Positions 21,691 through 33,664 of a stretch of 64,000 bases of DNA are shown piece after piece (within the stretch, counting starts at the first letter, position 1; each line of letters begins with the position of its first letter). The notes under the pieces are model-generated. The model had not been told where the DNA came from and ran no database searches. It was given only the letters and a program-made list of their open reading frames with translations. Position numbers and translations under genes: made by a program. This stretch comes from Tuctoria greenei (Eukaryota > Streptophyta > Magnoliopsida > Poales > Poaceae): positions 67,640,933 through 67,704,932 of the forward strand of contig JAYESD010000004.1 in assembly GCA_036927565.1 (NCBI GenBank). Direction: 5' to 3'.

Positions 21691-23618
21691 TCATTGGGAA
21701 CAGTGTGCTTGAAAAGAGCATATTTTCAATAACTTAGGGTTATATGAGTGAGGAATTAGCTATATGCCCTTATAAGGAGTATTATTATTATAAGATATAA
21801 AGGTGGTAAACTAACTTATATGTTATTAATTTTGTAACGATGCTCCGCCGTCAGGTAAGAGGTAAGGTACGCCACCGCAAGCGGATCAATTGCGGTAAGC
21901 TCACCATGCGAGAGGTAGCATGAAATCATTCCCTGGCTTTGCATGGAAGAGTCAATATGAGTCTTTGAATCTGTTCATGTTTCTGAGAACATATGATGCA
22001 CGGTACCCCAGCGTGACACAAAATTAGTGGGAGCCCCCGTCGGGTGGTGGATAACCCGATAGTATGCATCTCTAGAACTATTCATGTTCTATGGGAGCAT
22101 GCGAAACATGTAGGTCCAAGCATGTATAAGCCGGTTCGTGCGGGAGTCTTTGCTGTACAGATGTAGTACAGCCATGTACCTCGAGACATGACATCGCTCG
22201 AGGGCGACTCACACCAGAGTCGTATGCATTTACTTTCATAAATATTATTATTGTGACTGCCTATTTTGTTACCCCGTGCCGCCCTTGAGGTGTGAAGGTG
22301 TGAAAAGGGATTGTTTGTCTTCTGCAGCACTAACTACGGTAGCGGCCCGTGTAGAACACGTTTGCGAGTGAACGATACTAGGGCCACCTATAAACGTATC
22401 CGGATATACCGGTTAGAATTTTCTTTGGTGAGGCACGTAGTACCGTCATTATCAAATTTGATACTTGACCATCACCAATGACAGAATGGATGCATTACAT
22501 TTTGGAAAGTCCGACTATCTGATGCGGCTAGGCTTGGGCTCCGCAAAATGGGTTTTGACTCGACAAAGGGTTAGAACCAAGATTCTTGATTTCTGGCTGA
22601 AGTTTGCTCAACTTCGCTGGATTATGATCCTGGTTAGTTTTTATTTAACATAGTGGTATGCTATATGGATGGAAAGCGCATGAAGCCCTCTACAACCTTT
22701 CTGTTGACCATCAAGGCAGAAAAGCTAGATAATCTGTTAAAATTTGGGGTATATTAAAACTGCTCCAGATGACCCTACCATTGTACCAGTCTCTGTATTT
22801 TTCCATAACTCACTGTAGAAAAATCTTCTGCCTTATTGTGATACATATATGGAAAGGTAGAAGTAGATCTACAGTTTTTCAATTCAAAGTTTTTCCTGAT
22901 TCAAATATTAGTAAAATCAAATTTTGAGTTCAAAACAGTGAACTGCAGGACTGCTGGTGAAAACCAGCCAGTTCATCTGTTATGTTTGGATAGTAATATC
23001 TCTCAGTCCAAAATAGTGACATGGTCACATTTATACATTTCTTGAAATATTAGTAAGTCCTCTATCAACTTTATTTTGTACTTATGACCTGAATCTTTGT
23101 GTAACGGTGTTTAATTCCTATTGTCGCAAACTTGGTTCTGGCAGACCAGAACTTGAAACCGTTTGCACATAGTTTCAAATTTGTGCGTTATACCTGTATA
23201 ACGAATGTTTCATGGCTGAATATTTTACTTCTGGATTTTTAACTTGATGTTATACAATGTTTATTTTGTCATTACCTCAATATATTGTTTTGATATACCT
23301 GTATAAATTGTGGAAATCACCACATATACAGGGGAGGTTCTGTCAAAATTTCCAGAAAACTTGGGTCAACTTTAAACCTATATAGATTCTACTTCGTAGC
23401 TCACCAGTTGCTCTATGAGTACAATCTGTAAAGTTTGTAAAGTATACTACAACTTTTGTATGCAACCCAACATCTGGTTCTGACATTTCCTGTATGAACA
23501 TTTTGAATTTATAAAGGAAGGTCAGCTGGAACAGACTGTGATTACTACTCCAGTTTTGAGTTTTCTTGAACTATTGGAAGTTGGAAAACTTTTCATTGTT
23601 TAAGTATCTTTTCCACAG
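21691..23618 (+). other. Gypsy-C leader, no gene seen
   Basis: About 1.9 kb of AT-rich leader between the PBS and the first ORF. Only short random ORFs. Splice signals for expressing the downstream ORFs would have to lie here, but I cannot identify them by eye. Confidence 0.5.
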
Positions 23619-24587
23619 ATGGCGGACTTCATGGTACACTTATCAAACAGATGGGTGTTCGCGACGTGTGCTCATCGAAAAGGTTTTCCGGAGTTGTTGA
23701 TAGCGCTGCTTCAGCGGTTCGGGTATCGTGACATACCGAGCTATTGGGGCAGGGAATTCGATGATGGAGGTGTGACAAGATGCACCATCTATGTCAATGT
23801 GCCCGCTGGTTCGTCATATATTGGATGGGCTCCTTTATCCATCCAGGTGAAAGGGGCTCAGCTGGAAGACACATGGTGTTTTGCTGCGAGTGTTGCTATT
23901 GCGAGGTTTTGCAAGCTTCATTTTCGTCATTTGGTGGGCACCCCGTTCGTGCTCTTTCCAGTTGATGGTAGAGCTAGTGAGGAGTGGGTGAGTCAAAAGA
24001 GTGCATATTATGGCAATCACGGAGAGGTACCCAAGATAATATTGGCATTATATGCAGCATCATCGTGTCAAGTGAGCGTTACCCAACATGTTAGCATTGA
24101 AGGGTTGCTTGGTGATCTGAAACAAGCTTTGATTCGAGGAGATCATTTTGAGTGGGCCAATGACTCACTTAGAGCCATGATTGCTCCTCTCAATCGACAT
24201 TTAAACGTTAGGGAGAATCAGTGGCACCAAGCTGTTCAAGACCTATTGGAAGTTCGCCAGGAAGCGCACTGCGCAGAAAGCGCATTGGAGGCGAGTCAAC
24301 TGGAGGTACAGCTGCTGGATGATCAGTTGAGTACGGTGACTTTAGAACAGGATCAATCCAGGGAGGAGACTCAGGATTAGAAAGCCAGTTGCGAGCATGC
24401 ACAAAAGGAACTGGAAGACTATAAGATGTTTCTTCTACAGGCTGATGTGCAATCATTAGTTGCCACGACATCATCCGTGGCGGGTGAGGCAGCAACTCCT
24501 ACTCCAGCACCCACACCTATGGAACCAATTTCTGAGGACGAGGACGAGGACAAAGAAGATCCTGAAATACTCGAGTACGTCGAATAG
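23619..24587 (+). pseudogene. Gypsy-C extra ORF upstream of gag (orf0-like)
   Basis: An ATG at 23619 opens a frame of 253 codons to a TAG at 24378-24380. The same frame then continues without another stop to a TAG at 24585, so the ancestral protein was about 322 residues and carries one premature stop. The first 130 residues look globular, with a tryptophan/cysteine-containing core (ARFCKLHF region). Residues about 185-270 are Glu/Gln/Leu-rich and probably coiled coil. The tail is Thr/Pro-rich then strongly acidic (EDEDEDKEDPE). Its position between PBS and gag, on the sense strand, matches the extra orf0 I recall in rice RIRE3/RIRE8-type elements. Function unknown; no enzymatic motif seen. 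Confidence 0.7.
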
Positions 24588-24966
24588 GACGTATTGGAGT
24601 AGGATGGGGCAGCACTCCTGCCATCACAGGGCAACGTATAGTTTAGTAGTTGCTCGTGTTTATTTTGTGGCCATGTTTGTGTCATATTATAAATAGTAGT
24701 GAGTGTGTTTAAGATGACAAGGTGTGTATGACGTCTCATGGAGACCAAGTATAGTAGGCATGCACTTCCGTAGTGGGAGTCCATCATTTTGGAGGTCACT
24801 ACTGTAAAATTGGTCATGAGATAGTATATCTTGTATGAAGTTCGTACTTTATCAATATATGTGAATGTTATGCACTTATTTCCTTGTCAATATTCGCACT
24901 ACTGTAATATGAAATGGATGAAGGAAAAGCAAACATGTTGCTGATTTTACAACATATGGATGTAGA
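24588..24966 (+). other. Gap between extra ORF and gag
   Basis: AT-rich non-coding sequence with several TATA-like and ATG-containing stretches. No gene or clear signal. Confidence 0.4.
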
Positions 24967-26100
24967 ATGGTGCGTACGCATTCGACACCTGAAATGGGAG
25001 GTTCAAGTCGTGGTCGTGAGGACGAATCTCCGACCCAGGAGCAAGCTGCAACACTGCAACAACAAGTTCCACGCCACCACCTCCTGAACTTTTGAGGAGT
25101 CTAGCGGAGGTTCTCACCGCAGTGCTCAGCTCGCGCGATGAGCAAACCGAGTTGTTGCGTACCATGGTTCAACAATCCTCCCGTCAAGGGGGGCGACCAG
25201 ATGCGGGTCCACGACAGCCCTCTCCAAGTTCATACTCGAACTTCATGTCAACGCACCCACAGGCCTTCATGGAGGTCGTTGAACCGTTGGAGGCGGACAA
25301 CTGGCTCTGCTCCATCGAAGGAAAGTTTGGCTTGCTGTGGATGACCGAACAACAGAAGACCCTGCTCGTGGCACAAAAGTTGCAGGATTCTACTGGGGCA
25401 TGGTGGGCGAATTATCCCGCCGCACGACCAGCAGACTATGTCGTGAGCTGGGAGGAGTTCCTGGAGGCGTTTAGCACCTATCATATACCTTCTGGGATGA
25501 TGAGGAGGAAGCTTCAAGAGTTCTTGGAGCTGAAGCAAGGAGGATGGAGTGCTTACGAGTACTCCAAGGTATTCAAACACTTGGCCCAGTATGCTCAGGA
25601 CCAATTGAGTACCGAAGATAGGAAGTGTGAGTGCCTCTACGAGGGTTTGAACCGCAAGATGAAGGACAAGCTTGCCTTGTTCAACAACGGCAGCTTCAAC
25701 AACATTTTCAATGCCGCGATCATACAGGAGGACGCTACTAGGGAGTTGTTCTTTGATAAGAAGAAAAGGAGTGCTCCGTAGAGCAGCGGAGGTGGTGCTC
25801 CTCAGAAGTACCGAATGGTGTATCGATCACCATCTGGCCAGAGGTGGCAGCCGTCTTCGCGACCATCGATGTTTCATGGTCGCCAGTTCAACAACACGAG
25901 CTTTCATCTGCAGCCGCAGCAAGTGATGATTCCGTGTGCACCTCCACCGCGTGCACTGGGATTCCGTCCTCCCTTCCGCGCCATTCATACCCCGTACACG
26001 TGTTTCACGTGTGGTCCTACGAGGCACTTCAACAAGGACTACCCGCAGAGCGAAGGACATTCATCGTACCAGGGGGCCAACCAGCCTCGCAACCAGCCCA
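24967..26100 (+). pseudogene. gag: Gypsy-C gag
   Basis: Probable start ATG at 24967 (MVRTHSTPE...). A frameshift near 25,070 moves to the frame that runs from 25092 to a TAG at 25779-25781; the same frame continues past that stop into pol. Residues after about 25,250 match the retrotransposon gag core (PLEADNWL; GAWWANYP; YEYSKVFKHLAQYA). The zinc knuckle at about 26001-26045 is degenerate: its fourth ligand Cys is Tyr, and its interior reads TRH in place of the usual TGH. Gag would form the particle and bind genomic RNA. The stop and damaged knuckle indicate a dead copy. Confidence 0.88.
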
Positions 26101-27407
26101 AGAAGTCAGCCACCGGAACCGGCAACATCCACCACCTCGCCATCGAGGACATTCTTGAAGGTGCACCCGTACTCACGGGTACGTTCTCTCTCCAGGGTCA
26201 TCCCGTAGTCATCCTCTTTGACTCCGGTGCTTACCAGACCTTTATTAGCAAGTCCTATTATATTCAATATCACTTGCCTATCCTTCCCACAAAAACCCCA
26301 TACATGATTTTTTCTATGGGTGGGAAAGTAATAGCAGATGAGATGGTCCATAGGGTACCTCTTAATCTAGGTGGGAACATATACCCTATCTCTCTCATTA
26401 TACTGGAGCATCAGAAGTTAGATGTCATCTTACGGATGGCATGGTTGCAATACCACTGTGCTATTCTTGACATCGTTCCTCGAAGGATATATCTGAATCC
26501 TCCACTCCACCCTCCCCAAGCTCTCACTCTTGAGAGTATTATCCAAGTGACTCCAACTACTTACAACACCGAGGCCTTTAAACTTGAGGACATTTCGGTG
26601 GTACGTGAGTATCCGGATGTATTTCCCAAAGATGTTCCTGGTATGCCACCAGAAAGAGATGTCGAGTTTAAGATTGAACTTATATTGGGAACAGTACCGA
26701 TCTTGGGGAAGCCATATAAGATGACACCTAAGGAACTCGCAAAACTGAAGGAGCAGCTCAAGGAACTTATGGACAAGGGTTTCATTCGTCCAAGTTCATC
26801 ACCTTGGGGTTTTTCTACATTGTTCGTGGAGAAGAAGGATAAGATATTCAGACTATGTGTGGACTATCGTCCACTTAATGCTGTCACGATCAAGAATAAG
26901 TATCCACTACCACACATCGATATTTTGTTCGATCAATTGGTGGGTGATAAGGTATTCTCGAAGATGGATCTTCGTTCTGGATATCATCAGGTCAGGATTC
27001 GACCAGAGGATATACCTAAGACGACATTCTCGACGAGGTATGGAATGTATGAGTACCTTGTCATGTCCTTTGGATTGACCAATGCACTGGCTCATTTCAT
27101 GTATCTCATGAATTCGGTGTTCATGCCGGAATTGGACAAGTTTGTCGTGGTTTTCATCGATGACATCCTCGTGTATTCAAAATCTGAAGAAGAACATGCT
27201 CAACACTCGCGCATCGTGCTTCAACTATTGCGAGACCACAAGCTGTATGCCAAGTTCAGCAAATGTGAGTTCTGGATCAGCCAAGTGCCATTTCTAGGGC
27301 ACATCATCTCTGCTGAGGGGATTGCAGTTGTTCTAAGCAAGATAAGAAAGTACTCAAATGGAAGTCTCCAAAGTTTGTACATGAAATTCGAAACTTCCTG
27401 GGTTTAG
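26101..27407 (+). pseudogene. pol: Gypsy-C protease and reverse transcriptase
   Basis: Continuous frame with gag. Aspartic protease motif LFDSGA (Asp codon 26220-26222). RT begins after the FPKDVPGMPPERDVEF region (about 26,620) and contains LCVDYRPLN, SKMDLRSGYHQVRI, MSFGLTNA and the catalytic FIDD (27153-27164). All RT landmarks are intact up to GHIISAEG (about 27,300). A frameshift at about 27,345 breaks the thumb. Sequence type is chromovirus Tekay/Del, similar in motifs to the Tekay-D polyprotein but clearly a different family. Confidence 0.9.
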
Positions 27408-28835
27408 CAGGGTATTACTGGAGGTTCATTCCAAGTTTGTCCAAGATAGATAAACCTATGATAGAACTTCTGAAGAAAGGAAAAAAGTATGTATGGACGG
27501 AGGAATGTGAGGAAGGTTTTCAAGCGTTAGTGAAACACCTCACAACAGCACCAGTATTAGCACAACCAAACACAACCAAGTCATTTGATGTTTATTGTGA
27601 TTCGTTTGGGTTGTGTATTGATGCAAGATAGAAGGGTGATCGCTTCTGGATCACAGCAGCTTCAGAACCACGAGCAGCATTATCCGACTCATGATATTGA
27701 GCTTGCTGCCATGGTACTTGCATTGAAGATGTGGAGACATTATCTATTGGGCAACCTAGTGCATCTCTACACCAGTCACATAAGTTTGAAGTACATCTTC
27801 ACCAAGAAGGACTTGAATATGCGGCAGCGAAGATGGTTGGAATTGATCAAAGACTATGAGGTTGAGATTCACTACCATCCTATCAAAGCGAATGTAGTTG
27901 CGATGCGCTGAGTCGCAAGTCCCATGTCAATAATCTTTCCATCACCTCGATGGAATAAGAAGAACGGAGTCTTTACTTGGTTCCATATGTGGCGCTCTAC
28001 AATCTAGCTCTCATTCCTACCATAAGGGAAGATATTGTTGAGGCTTAGAGGAAAGACAAGGGCATGTCGCACATTTGCTTAAGATTGAAGAAGGGGGAGA
28101 TGAAGTGTTTCTGATGTGACAATGACGGTACCATCTGGTTCAAAGGCCGCATCGTGGTGCCCCGCAATGTGGAACTTTGGAAGAAAATATTGGATGAAGC
28201 TCATTTGTCCAAGTATTCTATTCATTCGGGAAGTAACAAAATGTACCAAGAATTAAAGAAGAAATTTTGGTGGACTCGAATGAAGAGGGAGATAGCGAAG
28301 TACGTATCCGAATGTGATATGTGTCGGCGGGTGAATGCCGACCACCTGAAGACAGACGGTCAGCTTCAACCTTTGAGCATACTGGTCTAGAAATGGGAGG
28401 ACATCAGCATGGATTTCATTGTTGGATTACCTCTCACCTTTCACCAACATGACTCGATTTGGGTGATAGTCGACCGACTCACCAAGTCGGCTCACTTTGT
28501 TCTAGTCAATGTCAAATATTTGGCACGACAATATGTAGAATTGTATATTGCCAGGATCCTGTGCCTACACGGAGTACCCCACACTATCATATTAGACCGT
28601 GGAAGCTTATTTGGTTATCGGTTTTGGGAGCAGTTCCACACATCTCTGGGTACCAAGTTGATTCGAAGTTCAGCTTACCATCCTCAAACTTATGGTCAAA
28701 CGGAGCTAGTAAACCAAGTGCTAGAGGATATGCTCCGCTCCTGTGCCATCCACCATGGTAAGAATTGGGATGATCATACCATTGGCAGAGTTTTCATACA
28801 ACAATGGTGTCAAAGGGTCAATGCGACACTTCCCC
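27408..28835 (+). pseudogene. pol: Gypsy-C RNase H and truncated integrase
   Basis: Pieces in alternating frames: RT thumb/RNase H start (27,408-27,631), RNase H (27,585-27,911; THDIELAAMV, YTSHISLKYIFT), then a stretch with several stops (27,912-28,150), integrase zinc-finger region (28,154-28,390; CDMC) and catalytic core (28,409-28,830; MDFIVGLP, HPQTYGQTELV). The second catalytic Asp survives in an altered context (LDRGSLF), and the expected TER after GQ is TEL, so the catalytic Glu position is lost. Similarity ends near 28,830 shortly after an AEFSYNN motif in a shifted frame; the integrase C-terminus and chromodomain are absent. Confidence 0.88.
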
Positions 28836-28839
28836 TGCA

Positions 28840-30290
28840 TTTGCTAAGGAGCAACCCGCGGAGGTTCTTGTTCGGCGGGGCTTAGGACTCATACTAGTGT
28901 TCTAGCGGAAGAGTATGAGACAATTGTTTTTACGTGGTTTGGTCCGCAAGGAGCATAACACCCTACTCCACGGTGGATTGTATTGCTTGGTGAGTGTGAA
29001 TGTGTATGTGTGTGTATGGGGGATTCTGACTCCGGTGCCTATATCGGTGGTCGTTCAGGCCTTTTATAACCAAGACTGGATGCCTTATAAGTTGGGTCCT
29101 GGGGCCCGACAGGTGGTCCCGGGGCGATCTTATCATAAAAGATCTAAGGCTTCCTGTATAAGCTTCTCTGAGCGTGACGGTGGAGACTCGCTATCTTGTC
29201 ACCTTCCTTGTCAGTGGCCCACGCGCCATTGCTGACAGTGGCAGATGGTGTCCCGACAGCCCGTCTTGTTGCCGCAAGCTACCCACTTGGCCAAGTGGGA
29301 TAGGCCTGCAGTGCCTTCATTGTAATGTGATTAGTCATAACGGTCTTTTGACTGTTGGCGTGCTGCGCGTCGTGAGTCGGAGGTGGGTGTGGTCCTTCAA
29401 TGCATGCCCTGGGTGGAGCGCTCCAGCTTTTAACTCCCGCACCTTACCGTCTTGGGGTGCTGAGAGACAGGTGGCAACGTCGGTGTAGGTCCTCGCTGGG
29501 GAGGCTAGCCCTGGTCCTTTGTGGCATGTGGCAGCTCCGGGGCTCCCCAGTGCACGTGGCAGCTCTGGTCTCTCATCACAGGGAGGGCGTCTGGTCCAGC
29601 GCTCCAGGCTTCGTGGTGGCCCTAGATCTTCTCCATAGAGGTTGTGCGGGTCTCTCCTCGACACGTGGCGCCTTGGGAGGTTATCTCCCCTGGGGACCTC
29701 TATCCCATCCTTCTTGCCCCAAGTGGCGGCACTGGGGCTGGATCATGAGGGAGGCTAAGACCTCGACAACTTCTAGATACGTGGCACTGCCAGACTTGCC
29801 CTGGTGTCTTCATCCTATATGCGAGGTTACCCGGTCTGTTGGGTACTAGCAGTGGCCCCTTGGTCCACCTTGGGGCATGGAAAAGAGCCCAAAGGTGGAG
29901 CCCTTTCCATGTCTTCTTGCACCATACTTTAAATTCTATCTTGGATAACGGAAACGGTGGTTGCTTCTGCCTATCGTCACCATGCGTCCTCCTCAAGTAG
30001 AGAGGTTGTGGTGATGAGACCTTTGTTGCTGCCGCTTCTCTGCCTTCTGCGGCGCCTTTATCCGCCACGGTTCATGATGCAGTTGCAATACCTTCGTATG
30101 CTCCGCCTTTACGGTAGCTACTTTGGCTATTTTTCCGGGTGGCTGAGCGCCTGGGCCAGCAGTCCTACCTGGGGGCATAGGACCAATTGCCATGGGCACC
30201 GCATTCTGAGTGGTGTAGGTCAGTCCATCGCTGGAGGTACTCACGCGTCGCAGGGGTGATTGAAAAGGAAGCCTTTAGAGGCATCGTTCC
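28840..30290 (-). repeat. Tat 3' LTR (approximate)
   Basis: GC-rich sequence between the end of Gypsy-C and the antisense ORF. The left edge is set by the end of integrase similarity and the right edge is a guess from composition. A TATAAAA box on the minus strand (29062-29068) fits a minus-strand element, with U3 to its right. U3 contains CACGTG at 29553-29558 and 29662-29667 plus several near matches. Related copies occur at 4230-4545 (+) and 5721-6867 (-). ORFs inside are not called. Confidence 0.55.
29062..29068 (-). promoter_or_regulatory. TATA box of Tat LTR
   Basis: TTTTATA on the + strand, i.e. TATAAAA on the minus strand, matching the pol direction. Confidence 0.55.
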
Positions 30291-30399
30291 CCTCCATATT
30301 GACACCCTGCATCCTAAGATTTCGCCTTCTTCCTTGAGTACTCGAGCTTTCTTTCCTTAGTCAAAGCTCCAATCGTCTCCACCATCTTCACTTGCTCCA

Positions 30400-33238
30400 A
30401 TGGCTTCCCCATTGCCTCCGTCTCGCCTTCTGTCGGCTGACAACCTGTTGTCGATGCGGCGACTGTTTGGTTGGTCGGCGGCGGTACGTGCGGGAATGAT
30501 CCGCTATGGATATCCCGCTCTTGAAGACTTGCCCGAAGACGAGACCGTCCTCTTCTCCGCTTATGTGTCTACAGGGATTGGACTTCCGCTGTCGTGGTTC
30601 TTTTTCGCGGTGTTGGAGGAGTATGGGCTGCAGCTCCACCACTTGTCCCGAACTCTATTGCTGTGATAGCGGTGTTCGTCCATTTCTGTGAGGCGTCCGT
30701 GGGTTGTAAGCTGATGGTGGAGATGTTCCGCCTTTTCTTCGTAATGAAGACCACAGGGAAAGGTGAGACTACCCAGGTGGGTGCCTACTACTTCCAGCAC
30801 CGGGACAAATCCTCCCGACACTACATCCCTTCACTCAAAGGAGGCAAGTGGAAAGCCTGGAGGGAAGATTGGGCGATCGTGCGGGTTGAGCCCCATCCTG
30901 TGCTGAAAGTGCCTACTGCAGGTCCTACCGCTGATCCCACTACCTGGGAAGCATTCCAGGGGCTGCAAAAGGAGTATTCGCTGATATTGAGAAGTATTAG
31001 ATCCTTGGCGAGAAAAGGATTGACCTCCCTCGTTGTGCGGACCGACTTCTTGTGCTGCCGTATCGCCCGTCTATAGGATCGACGGTACGAGGCCTGGTAC
31101 TACATCGGTAATGACGATATCTTTCGGCTGGCTCCAGATAACCATACCTTAAAGGAGTTGGAGGGTTTGTTGAAAGCGGTGACTTGCAATATGGTTGACG
31201 ATGAGCACGTCTCCTTCCCTACCGACTGCCAGCCGCTCTTCAATGACCCCCGATGTGAGGAACAATCTTCTGGGCTCGATGCCGGCGGTCAATGTGTTCG
31301 AAGTTGCCCATCTGCACCCCGAGGATACGTCGGGGGTTTCTGCGGTTCTAGCGCGGTGTTGTGTCATGTTGCAGCAAAGGTCGGATTCCTCGCGCTTGTC
31401 AGAGAAGGCTGCGGTAGGGTCCCCAACATCTTCCACCAGGCTAGAGGGCAGCCAGTCTGCCCCAGTTCCGCTGCCAGGAAGGTGTTCCCGCCGTCCGGCC
31501 ATTCAATCGGCTGCTCTTGCGTTAAAGAAGCGGAAGTTGATGCGGGGGGACAGCATCCCAACTTCTCATTGTGATGGAGCCGGGACGGTCGAAGCTCCCA
31601 TCGTGAACTTGGTTTCATATTCTAGTAGTGGCTTTGGTTCCGGTGGGGGTGCAGAGGGGACTGTGCAAGCGATCACGCCATTGCAGGCCGATCCAAAGCT
31701 GGGCTAGAGATGGCAGCCTCAGTCTTGAGGGCAGGTCCTGGCAACCTCAATCTATCGCCCAGGGTGGAGGGCCAGGGTCACTGGAGCGGTCCGACCCGCC
31801 GGTAAGGCGTATCTTCTTCCTCTGCTTTTTTTCCTATGCACGTTCTTATGGAGTTTTATTTTGGTTTCTACGTGCGTCGTCAGTCAACTTGGTGTCCTTG
31901 GTGCTTCCAGGGGTGGGCTTGGTAGGCCCCACCCTCCCTGGAGTTGGAGTGGAGTCTGCCATGCCGCGTCCCACGCTCGAGGGCTCGTCGGCTTTAAGGG
32001 TTGTCGTTGACTCTGCACTCTTGTGTGCTGAGGCAAGTGAGGTTGAAGCGGCGCAGGTCGTGGAAGTACCAGGCGAAGGGGCACCCAACAGGGTTGGCCC
32101 TGGCGTAGGTGTGCCAGGCGAGGAGGTATCTGGTGTGGAGGCGCCAGGCGGGGAGGTGTCTGGCGTGGAGGTGCCCGGCGTGGAGGTGCCGGGTGGGGAG
32201 GTGTCTGGCATGGAGGCGGCTACGCTGGCCATGGCTGCTCACTTTGGTGAGGCCGACCCACCCGTTGTTGATGCGGCGCCGGCACCTGAAGTTGTTGTTG
32301 CTCAATATGGAGACTCGCCATTGGCGACTGACATCCCTCTTGCAGCGGAGGGAAGGGCTTCAGCGCCGGGTAGTGGTGTGGCGACTCCCGGAGCTCTTGC
32401 CGAGGCACCAATTGGTCCCCAGTCACTGGTATCTGCCGTGGCATCGGCAGGAGAGGCGGGGAGGCAGTCGCCTATGGTGACGGTTGAGCCAATCCCTCTT
32501 TACGACGCTATTCCCGCAGCTCAATCCATTCTACACCAAATGCAAGCTGCTTTCACCCGGGAGTGGGATTAGCTTGTGGAGGAGTAGCACATGGTGAAGC
32601 TGGTCGAAACCAAGAACTAGGAGCTTGAGGTGAAGGCCTTGAAGGCCCATGCTGTTGCCGACGCCCGCCTGAAGTTGTGCAAGGATCAATGGCTGGAGTT
32701 GGTCCGCTGCAAAGTTGCCATAGCTAACGCGGAACGGGAGCTGGCGGCGAAGGAGGTGGAGGTCTTCTAAGGCCTGGAGGAAAAGCGCCACACTTTCGCG
32801 GACCTGGAGCTCGCCATCAAGTGCCGGGAGGATGATCTGGAGCACCGTGCTCAGGAGCTCTCCGACCGGGAAGGGGCTGCGCAGAGAGAGGCGAAGAGCC
32901 TTCAGGCCTCCCGTACGGCCGAAGCACAAGGAGTCCGGGACTTCCTGGCCCGTGCTGGGGCGGTGCTGGAGCCCCTCGGCCATGGTCCCATGCCGCGTGG
33001 GGAGCCATCTAAGGGGGTGGCCCAGCTGCTTCCTGCCTTGGACTCTCTCTATTCGTCACTAGGGTCGGTGAACACCGTCCTCGCAAGGCGGCTGGAGGCC
33101 GAAGGGAAGGAGTTGGCTGAGCTGGTGGCCTGCAATGTTCTGGTATGCTTTAGAAGCTGGTACCTGAAGATTCCGCTGGAGGCGGTGGAGAAAGGTTCCC
33201 TTGGTGAGCGGGAGGATGAGGCTAGGGCTGAGGTCTGA
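30400..33238 (+). pseudogene. Tat antisense ORF (Transposase_28-like N-terminus, coiled-coil C-terminus)
   Basis: Lies on the strand opposite to pol, between pol and the 3' LTR. The ATG at 30400 (MASPLPPS...) opens the frame. A lost C near 30,645 shifts it to 30,594-31,076, which holds the conserved core (AVFVHFCEASVG; FRLFFVMK; WKAWREDW). A TAG ends it at 31,076, and the remaining parts (31,158-31,707, 31,628-32,572, about 32,573-33,238) lie in different frames. The middle contains short GVEVPG/GEEVSG-type repeats (32,085-32,220). The C-terminal third is a long charged coiled coil. The core resembles plant proteins labelled putative gypsy-type transposon (Pfam Transposase_28, from memory). 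The biochemical role is unknown. Two other broken copies are at 1-1139 and 5720-4584. Confidence 0.72.
32085..32220 (+). repeat. Short in-frame repeats (G-V-E-[VA]-P-G)
   Basis: Tandem near-copies of units such as GGCGTGGAGGTG and GGGGAGGTGTCTGGC, encoding alternating GVEVPG and GEVSG blocks within the antisense ORF. Low-complexity linker between core and coiled coil. Confidence 0.7.
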
Positions 33239-33664
33239 GACCTTGCCAGGGAGGTTGCTTCTTTGTATTAGCAGAGTTGAGGCCGTCAGAACCTGGGCGC
33301 AAGGCTTTTGTATCCGAGGATGACCCCCATGTGTAAATAAATGTTTATGAATTTGGATTCATGTTGTTTTGTCTGTTGGCTTGTCACGTGCTTCAAAAAA
33401 GTTGCCCCAATTCCTTCTTTTGTGTAAGGTTTTGAGGAGCCTTTGTTGACGCCGTTAGCCATTTAGGGATTAACGCTTGTACAGTTCACACGGCCGGTTT
33501 GTCGCTAGGCGACGCCCTGCCTACGGAACCCCCTTGGGAGGCCCGTTGGTAGGCGTGGCCAGATAGATGGGTACGCCTGCCACTTGAATGTAGGGTGTCT
33601 TCAACATGCCCTCAACGGGCTGGGGGAGCTTAAGTGACTGGTCTCGGCGTGCCCTCTTTCAGGC
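33239..33664. other. Spacer between antisense ORF and tandem array
   Basis: Non-coding. A probable 3' end region of the antisense transcript (TAAATAAATG at about 33,335) is followed by sequence rich in GGCGTGGCC-like motifs. Parts around 33,520-33,620 resemble the array in base composition only. Confidence 0.4.

Larger units (their letters stand above)
6868..28835 (+). mobile_element. Gypsy-C: truncated Tekay/Del-type Ty3/gypsy element (contains nested Tekay-D)
   Basis: Layout: 5' LTR (6868-7434 plus 17982-21674), PBS (21678), leader, extra ORF (23619-24587), gag (from 24967), protease, RT, RNase H and the first part of integrase, ending at about 28835. The chromodomain region and 3' LTR are missing; sequence resembling a Tat LTR begins there instead. 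The left edge is inferred from a TGT...ACA LTR pair of ends and from the loss of Tat similarity at 6867. No matching target duplication can be found because the right end is gone. Internal stops and frameshifts show it is old and immobile. RT and integrase motifs place it with Tekay/Del chromoviruses. Confidence 0.75.

Noticed and set aside
30400..33238. Host gene on the + strand
   Set aside because: It sits between LTR and pol of a Tat element, has broken homologs in other Tat fragments in the window and resembles transposon-associated families.
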